Below, in pieces: positions 32,768 through 37,963 of a stretch of 37,963 bases of DNA. The DNA comes from Propionibacteriaceae bacterium (GTDB lineage: Bacteria > Actinomycetota > Actinomycetes > Propionibacteriales > Propionibacteriaceae): the NCBI GenBank assembly GCA_905372155.1, contig CAJPNZ010000019.1, positions 1-37,963 on the forward strand. The letters are read 5' to 3'. The position numbers and the translations under genes were made by a program. How positions within the stretch are numbered: position 1 is the first letter of the stretch; each line of letters starts with the position of its first letter. The notes below the pieces were generated by a model. The model did not search any database and was not told where the DNA came from. It worked only from the letters and a program-made list of their open reading frames with translations.

Positions 32768-32800
32768 CGGCCGACTCCGGGTATCGATAGGCTCTGGGGC

Positions 32801-33210
32801 ATGAGCAAGACCAACATGCCCTCCGTGCAGGGCTCCAAGGGCTCCAAACCGACCCTCGCCTTCCCCGGTTCCGACGCCCCCGACGGCCTTCACGTGCAGC
32901 TGCTCGACGCCGGAACCGGCCCGGAGGTCAAGGCGGGCGACACCATCTCGGCCCACTACCTCGGCCAGTCCTGGAACGGATCGGTCTTCGACAACTCCTA
33001 CGACCGGGGCCAGCCGCTGAACTTCCGCGTCGGCGTCGGAGAGGTCATCCGCGGCTGGGACGACGGCCTCGTGGGTCAGCGCGTCGGTTCCCGGGTCCTG
33101 CTCTGTCCATCCCCGCCGAACTCGGCTACGGCGACCACGGCGTCCCGCAAGCCGGCATCAAGGGCGGGGCGACCCTGGTCTTCGTCACCGAGATCCTCGG
33201 CATCGCCTGA
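32801..33210 (+). pseudogene. FKBP-type peptidyl-prolyl isomerase gene with a frameshift
   Basis: The first about 100 codons encode an FKBP domain (VKAGDTISAHYLGQSWNGSVFDNSYDRGQP, then GEVIRGWDDGLVGQRVGSRVLL). At about 33103-33107 the frame is lost. Two bases too many (CTCTGTCCATC where CTCTCCATC-like is expected), or one too few, shift the reading frame. The rest of the domain (SIPAELGYGDHGVPQAGIKGGATLVFVTEILGIA type) continues in another frame to a TGA at 33208-33210. Without the shift the protein would be about 136 residues, a normal length. As read, translation runs to 33268 with a nonsense tail and loses part of the active site. The ATG lies seven bases after TAGGCT (32788-32793). This may be a real mutation or a sequence error. 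Confidence 0.85.
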
Positions 33211-33227
33211 ACGGCCCCCTTCCCTGA

Positions 33228-33430
33228 AACCGGCTGAGCCAGCACGTGAGGCTCACGCGAACGGCTGAGTCGAAACCCCCTGCGCCCGAACGACAGACCC
33301 GACCCCAACACCCACACCATGGTTTCGACACGACCTGCTCGCAGAGCGAGCAGGTCGGCTCAACCAACTTCCACCCCCACAAGCCGGTTGAGCCGGGTCG
33401 CGAGGAACGAGCGACCCGAGTCGAAACCAA
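33228..33430. repeat. Three copies of the dispersed extragenic repeat
   Basis: Units at 33228-33277 and 33382-33430 match those at 23304-23410 (GGTTGAGCC or GGCTGAGCC ... GAGTCGAAACC). A unit in the opposite orientation lies at 33321-33366 (GGTTTCGACAC ... GGCTCAACC). The inverted unit contains the palindrome CCTGCTCGC-AGA-GCGAGCAGG. The cluster lies between the FKBP gene and the MFS gene. Confidence 0.75.
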
Positions 33431-33486
33431 CTGCACCGCCTGGAGCCTCTACACTTTCCGCGGACGTGGTGGGAAAGGAGCACGAG

Positions 33487-34797
33487 GTGGCAAGGACCGG
33501 GCGGCTGGCCTGGATCGTGTGGGGCGTCGGCATCCTCGCCTACTGCGTCGCGATCATGCAGCGCACCAGCCTCGGGGTCCTGGGGATCCAGACGGCGAAC
33601 CATTTCGGCACCAGCGTCGGCATCATCTCCACCTTCGTGATGCTCCAACTCGCGACCTACGCGCTGGCGCAGCTGCCCGCCGGGGTGCTGGTGGACCGCT
33701 ACGGGTCGCGGGTGGTGATGATCACGGGCTCCGGGGTGATGGTCGCCGCGCAGGTGATCATGGCCTTCGCCGACTCCCTTCCGCTGGCCTTCGCCGCCCG
33801 CATCCTGCTGGGGATCGGCGACGCCTGCATGTACGGTTCGCTGCTGCGGCTCATCCCCGAATGGTTCGCGCCGTCGCGGGTGCCGGTCCTGACGCAGCTG
33901 GCGGGCCTGCTGGGGCAGATGGGGCAGGTGGCCTCCGCGACCGTCCTGCTTCCCCTGTTCAACGCCCGAGGCTGGGCGTGGGCCTTCCTGGGTGCGGCCC
34001 TCGCATCCGGGGTCGCGGGGGTCATGAGCGCGGTCTGGGTTCGCGACGTGCCCCCTGGCCGGACCCGTCCCGCACCGAAGGAGGAGAGGCTCTCCGACCT
34101 GCCCCGCGGCATCGCCGACGCCTGGCGGCATCCCGCGACCCGGCTCGGGTTCTGGGTGCACTTCACCAGCGGTTTCAGCGTCAACGTGTTCGCGATGATC
34201 TGGGGCATCCCGTGGCTGCAACGGGCGGAGGGACGTTCGGAGGCCGAGGCCGCCTTCCTGTTCAGCCTCACCGTCTACGGCGCCATCGTCTTCTCACCGC
34301 TGCTGGGTTGGCTGACCTCGCGTCACCCGCTGCGTCGCAGCAACCTGGCTCTCACCGTCATCGGGGTCAATGTGCTCGGATGGGCGGCGGCGCTGCTGTG
34401 GCCGGGAAGGGCGCCGTGGTGGCTGCTGATCCTCCTGGTGGTCGCGATGTCCGCGGGCGGTCCGGGCACCGGCATCGGGTTCGACTATCCCCGCACCCTG
34501 CTGCCCCCGCACCGCCTCGGCGCGGCCAACGGCCTGGTCATCACCGGTTCCTTCACGGGCGCCACTCTGAGCCTGCTGGCCATCAGCGCCTTCCTGGGCT
34601 GGCTCAACCCCTCCGGCGACTACACCGCCGAACAGCTCGACCAGGCCATGGCGTTGCAGTTCCCGTTCTTCGCCGTCGGCCTGATCGGCATCTTCAGCAC
34701 CCGCCACCGGCTGCGCACCATGATGCGCCCCCACGGGGTGATCGTCCCGACCTGGCGGGAGGTCGCGGAGAGAATCCGCGCCGGCAGGCGTCGCTGA
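33487..34797 (+). CDS. MFS transporter (nitrate/sugar-phosphate-like)
   Basis: This 436-residue protein has 12 predicted membrane segments. The MFS signature GVLVDRYGSRVVMITG lies between TM2 and TM3, and AARILLGIGDACMYGSLLRLI follows in TM4. A central loop (about residues 185-215) is polar and basic. The N-terminal half recalls the GlpT/NarK-like branch, but the substrate is not clear. I chose the GTG at 33487, six bases after GGAG; a longer open frame begins at 33319 but would translate a dispersed repeat. Its end lies only ten bases from the end of the converging PRPP synthetase gene. Confidence 0.85.
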   Translation: MARTGRLAWIVWGVGILAYCVAIMQRTSLGVLGIQTANHFGTSVGIISTFVMLQLATYALAQLPAGVLVDRYGSRVVMITGSGVMVAAQVIMAFADSLPLAFAARILLGIGDACMYGSLLRLIPEWFAPSRVPVLTQLAGLLGQMGQVASATVLLPLFNARGWAWAFLGAALASGVAGVMSAVWVRDVPPGRTRPAPKEERLSDLPRGIADAWRHPATRLGFWVHFTSGFSVNVFAMIWGIPWLQRAEGRSEAEAAFLFSLTVYGAIVFSPLLGWLTSRHPLRRSNLALTVIGVNVLGWAAALLWPGRAPWWLLILLVVAMSAGGPGTGIGFDYPRTLLPPHRLGAANGLVITGSFTGATLSLLAISAFLGWLNPSGDYTAEQLDQAMALQFPFFAVGLIGIFSTRHRLRTMMRPHGVIVPTWREVAERIRAGRRR

Positions 34798-34807
34798 ACA
34801 ACCGAAA

Positions 34808-35788
34808 TCAGAACAGGCCCTCGGGTTCCTGGGGTTGGGCGTAGGCGGGATCGACCCCGTTGAACAGTGTCGAGACCGAGTTGCCGCTGTGGATGCGGGC
34901 GATGGCCTCCGCGAACAGCGACGCGACGCTCAGCACCTTCAGGCCCGGGAAGTTCTCGGGTGCGGGGACGGTGTTGGTGGAGACCACCTCCGAGATGTGG
35001 GTGGCGGAGGTGAGACGTTCCACCGCCGAGCCTGCGAACAGGCCGTGGGTGCAGGCGATGGAGGCCTCGGCGCACCCGAAGTCGGCCAGCCGGGAGACGA
35101 TCTCGACGATCGATCCGCCCGTGGCGATCTCGTCGTCCAGCACGATGGCCTTCTTGCCCGCGACGTCACCGACCACCGACGAGATCACCACCTTGTCGTC
35201 GGCGAGGCGCTGTTTGTTGCCGGCCGCCACTGGCAGCCCGAGCAGACGCGCCAGCAGCGTCGCCTGTTTGGCGTTGCCGAGGTCCGGGGAGACGACGACG
35301 TGGTTGCCGAGGTCGCGTCCACGGTAGTGGTCGGCGATGACGCCGAGCGCCGTGAGGTGATCCACCGGCACGGAGAAGAACCCGTGGACCTGCGGGGCGT
35401 GGAGGTTCATCGTCAGCACCCGGTCGACGCCGGCGGTGACCAGCAGATCGGCGACGAGACGACCGCCCAGGGAGATGCGGGAGGCGTCCTTCTTGTCGGA
35501 ACGAGCGTAGGCGTAGTGCGGGATCACCGCCGTGATCTGCGCCGCCGAAGCTCCGCGGGCGGCGTTGACCATCAGCAGCAGCTCCATCAGGTGCTCCTGG
35601 GTGGGTGGCACGAGAGGCTGCACGATGTAGACGTCGCGTTGCCGGCAGTTGGCGAGCAGCTGGGCCTGGAGGCAGTCGTTGCTGAACCGGGAGATCTTCA
35701 CGCGGCTCCGGGGAACCTCCAGGTGGTCACAGATCTCGTCAGCCAGCGCATGATGGGCGGAACCGGAGAAAACGACGATGCCCTTCAC
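34808..35788 (-). CDS. prs: Ribose-phosphate pyrophosphokinase family protein (divergent)
   Basis: This 326-residue protein has the length and two-domain layout of PRPP synthetase, which makes PRPP from ribose-5-phosphate and ATP. The PHYAYARSDKKD (residues 90-101) and GFFSVPVDHL blocks are typical. Several normally invariant positions differ. NLH replaces DLH (residues 128-130). The PRPP-binding loop reads LDDEIATGGS (about 217-226) instead of the usual DDMIDTGGT form. RFSNDCL replaces RFSDGE near residue 34, and SPDLGNAKQA replaces SPDVGGVxRA. It therefore belongs to a divergent subgroup whose activity may differ. The GTG at 35788 follows AAGGAG with five to six bases between. It lies 100 nt downstream of the SecA2 gene on the same strand. 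Confidence 0.85.
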   Translation of the reverse strand: MKGIVVFSGSAHHALADEICDHLEVPRSRVKISRFSNDCLQAQLLANCRQRDVYIVQPLVPPTQEHLMELLLMVNAARGASAAQITAVIPHYAYARSDKKDASRISLGGRLVADLLVTAGVDRVLTMNLHAPQVHGFFSVPVDHLTALGVIADHYRGRDLGNHVVVSPDLGNAKQATLLARLLGLPVAAGNKQRLADDKVVISSVVGDVAGKKAIVLDDEIATGGSIVEIVSRLADFGCAEASIACTHGLFAGSAVERLTSATHISEVVSTNTVPAPENFPGLKVLSVASLFAEAIARIHSGNSVSTLFNGVDPAYAQPQEPEGLF

Positions 35789-35889
35789 GGTCTCTCCTTG
35801 GTAGACGGCTGTACGTCCCCACCCTAGTGGGGAGGCCGTCGCCGAGACCGTCAAAGGGCGTCGCGACACGGTACCCGTCAAAACTCCTG

Positions 35890-37963
35890 TCAGCGATCGC
35901 CCGCGAGTCGACGGCGCAGAGCGCGACCCATCCGGGTGAAGTCGTCGCCAAGTTCGTTGTCGGTGACGGTGTAGGCCCAGGTGGCGCTGGGGATGCGGGA
36001 CCCCAGCGATTCCAGGTCCAGCCGCCCGTCGACGACCGGGGCCTCCAGGAGGGCGGCGACGGCGTCGTCGAGGATGCGTCCGGAAAGGCCCTGGTAGGCC
36101 ACCCCCATCTCCTTCTCGAACTCGGTCAGCGGATCCTCACGGGCCAGCACCCGCAGGTGGATGCCCTCGCGCAACTCGGCGGCGTGCCCGAGGTGCGCGC
36201 TCCAGGCGGCGTCGAGGGCTGCGACCAGCGCCAGTCGCGCCCCTTCCTCGAGTTCGTCCTCCCCGACCCGCTCGCACAGCTCCGCGACCTCCTCGGGCGC
36301 GTGGTCGGCGAGCCGGTCGAGGGCCTCGGGCCCCTCGAGACACGTTTCGCGCACCTCGACGAGGTGGGCGCGTTGGCGGCGCAGCAGTTCGCCGTAACGC
36401 CACGACAGCCACCTCAGGTTGCGCTGGTCGCCGTCGCTGATCCGCTGCGCGTGGTCCACGACCCCCAGGACACGACGGTTCGCGCGGCACTGTTCGACCT
36501 CGCCGCCGCCGTCCACGACCGCGGGTTCGGGATGGTCGGGGTCGTTGTCGGTGACGAGGCGGTCCGCGAGGCTGGCGAGGAACACCGACTCCCCCGGATC
36601 GCCCTGCCGGCCGGCGCGGCCGCGGAGCTGGTCGTCGAGCCGGGCGCTGGGGAAACGCCCCACCCCGACCACCAGCAGCCCGCCCGCGTCGACGGCCTCG
36701 GGTGAGGGCACCACGTCGGTGCCGCGCCCGGCCATCTGCGTCGAGACCGTGACCCGGCCCGCCTCACCGGCCCGCGAGATGATCGCGGCCTCCTCGGTGG
36801 CGTTGCGGGCGTTCAGCAGCACGCATTCGACGCCGAGGCCGCGCAGCAGGTCCGCGATCCGCTCCGATTCCCTCACGCTCTGGGTCGCGACCAGCACGGG
36901 TCGCCCCCGCTTCCCGGATTCCCGGACGAGGTCCGCCAGGGCCGCGTCGCGATGCTCGGGGGTGGCGTGGAGCCGGGTGGGGTGGTCGGTGCGGCGGCAC
37001 GGCAGGTGCGACGGGATCACCGCGACCTGCAGCCCGTACAGGGATTCGAGTTCCTCGTCGGCGGCCCGCATGGTCGCGCTCATGCCGACGAGTTTTTCGT
37101 AACCGCCGACCAGTTCGGCGATGACGAGCTGGTCGAGGACCTGGAGTCCGGGGGCGGTATCGAGGGCCTCCTTCGCCTCGACGGCGAGCTGCAGCCCGTC
37201 GGGCCAGCGTTGCAGCCGGTCCACCCTTCCCCGCGACCCGCTGACGAGCCAGACGCGGTCGTCGGCGACGAGGTAGTCGACGTCGCGTTCCAGGGCGGCG
37301 TGGGCGTGGAGGGCGAGGTTCAGCGAGACGAGGAACTCGGAGTCGGTGCCGAACAGGTCGCGGCCGGGGTGGTCGTCCTCGACGCGGCGCAACCCGTCGT
37401 CGGTGAGGTGGACGGTGCGGCGGTCGGGCGCGACGACGTAGTCGCGGCCCGCCTCGAGGCCCCGCACGTAGGCGGCGAGCCCCAGGGCGTGTTCGTCGCG
37501 GTGCGGTTCGGCGTCGGCGGCGAGCACCAGGGGCACGCGGGCCTCGTCGAGCAGGACCGCGTCGGCCTCGTCGACGAGCACCACCTCGCGGCGGGCCCCG
37601 GTGCGGTCCCCGGGCCGGGCGGCGAGGCGGTCACGGAGCAGGTCGAAACCGGCCTCGGCCACCGAGGAGTAGGTGATGTCGGCGGCGTAGGCGACCTGCC
37701 GGGCGGTGAGGTCCTGGTCGGCCTGCACGGCCGCGCAGGTCAGTCCGAGGCCGCGGTACAGCGGACCCATCCAGTCGGCGTCGCGGGCCGCGAGGTAGTC
37801 GTTGGCGGTCAGCACGTGGACGTGTCGGCCCTCCAGGGCCCAGCCGGCGGCGGCCATCGCCCCCACGAGGGTCTTGCCCTCCCCGGTCGCCAGTTCGATG
37901 GAGAACCCTCGCAGCAGGGCGGCGGTGGCCAGGTACTGGTTGGGGAAGGGAGCGAGACCCACC
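35890..37963 (-). CDS. secA2: SecA2-like preprotein translocase ATPase (5' truncated by window edge)
   Basis: About 690 residues are seen; the frame runs off the right edge, so the true start and roughly the first 70-90 residues are missing. Motifs of the SecA motor: FPNQYLATAALLRG (Q-motif region), Walker A ATGEGKT, VLVDEADAVLLDEA, GMSATM, STQMAGRGTD, and QLRGRAGRQGDPGES. The C-terminal half is a helical scaffold and wing, ending in RRRLAGDR without the Cys-rich zinc tail of SecA1. Length and missing tail fit actinobacterial SecA2, which exports a small subset of proteins. ATP hydrolysis at the membrane drives the export. Nothing nearby identifies its substrates. Confidence 0.88.
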   Translation of the reverse strand, partial: VGLAPFPNQYLATAALLRGFSIELATGEGKTLVGAMAAAGWALEGRHVHVLTANDYLAARDADWMGPLYRGLGLTCAAVQADQDLTARQVAYAADITYSSVAEAGFDLLRDRLAARPGDRTGARREVVLVDEADAVLLDEARVPLVLAADAEPHRDEHALGLAAYVRGLEAGRDYVVAPDRRTVHLTDDGLRRVEDDHPGRDLFGTDSEFLVSLNLALHAHAALERDVDYLVADDRVWLVSGSRGRVDRLQRWPDGLQLAVEAKEALDTAPGLQVLDQLVIAELVGGYEKLVGMSATMRAADEELESLYGLQVAVIPSHLPCRRTDHPTRLHATPEHRDAALADLVRESGKRGRPVLVATQSVRESERIADLLRGLGVECVLLNARNATEEAAIISRAGEAGRVTVSTQMAGRGTDVVPSPEAVDAGGLLVVGVGRFPSARLDDQLRGRAGRQGDPGESVFLASLADRLVTDNDPDHPEPAVVDGGGEVEQCRANRRVLGVVDHAQRISDGDQRNLRWLSWRYGELLRRQRAHLVEVRETCLEGPEALDRLADHAPEEVAELCERVGEDELEEGARLALVAALDAAWSAHLGHAAELREGIHLRVLAREDPLTEFEKEMGVAYQGLSGRILDDAVAALLEAPVVDGRLDLESLGSRIPSATWAYTVTDNELGDDFTRMGRALRRRLAGDR

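Noticed and set aside
33100..33110. Programmed ribosomal frameshifting in the FKBP gene
   Set aside because: No slippery heptamer or downstream pseudoknot is evident, and FKBP genes are not known to use frameshifting; mutation or sequence error is simpler.
23304..33430. CRISPR array or insertion sequence from the repeated units
   Set aside because: The units are few, irregularly spaced, in both orientations and differ in the middle. There are no spacers of uniform length, no cas genes and no transposase.
33319..33486. N-terminal extension of the MFS transporter
   Set aside because: This stretch translates a dispersed repeat unit, has no transporter-like sequence, and a well-placed ribosome-binding sequence precedes the GTG at 33487.
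1..37963. tRNA and rRNA genes
   Set aside because: I saw no cloverleaf-forming segment with the conserved T-loop sequence and no rRNA-like sequence; a dedicated covariance search was not possible.

Overview
The window is high-GC bacterial DNA with GTG starts, GTGA/ATGA gene overlaps, TANNNT boxes placed directly before start codons, an accessory SecA, a MurT/GatD pair and a MetP/MetS-type transporter. Together these point to an actinobacterium, most likely a Propionibacteriaceae-like chromosome; the genus is inference. I found no tRNA, rRNA, CRISPR array or intact insertion sequence.

Layout. Positions 1-4864 are the right end of an extracellular-polysaccharide locus: the C-terminus of a Wzy/O-antigen-ligase-like membrane protein, two GT4 glycosyltransferases, a DegT-family sugar aminotransferase and a small initiating phosphosugar transferase. 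Positions 5002-6680 encode an NSS transporter with its MetS-like small subunit. Positions 6719-9987 carry a bifunctional class A penicillin-binding protein with a PASTA domain, overlapped by a membrane-anchored metallophosphoesterase. Positions 10023-15365 hold a small unknown protein, a tandem pair of LURP-one/scramblase-like proteins duplicated together with their promoter, an ABC exporter pair, a YchJ-like protein and an MFS transporter. Positions 15426-18737 encode a 1103-residue HEAT-like repeat protein.

The most distinctive region is 18908-29604. It contains six paralogous minus-strand genes. Each product has a twin-arginine-type signal peptide and the same C-terminal two-lobed peptidoglycan-binding module. 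Two are binding modules alone, two carry an amidase_2 domain, one carries an intact NlpC/P60 domain, and one carries an NlpC/P60 domain in which both the catalytic Cys and His are replaced. The murT-gatD operon for lipid II amidation, a polytopic membrane protein and an acidic protein lie within the array. Strong hairpins follow several of the genes, and three share a promoter block. I read this as a locally expanded, Tat-exported cell-wall remodelling set. It is the best candidate here for an undescribed system.

Positions 30066-37963 return to mostly housekeeping genes: a Nudix hydrolase, IlvE, a secreted HEXXH metallopeptidase, an FKBP gene broken by a frameshift, an MFS transporter, a divergent PRPP synthetase and a SecA2-like ATPase cut by the window edge. 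Two intergenic regions, 23304-23410 and 33228-33430, carry copies of one dispersed extragenic repeat.
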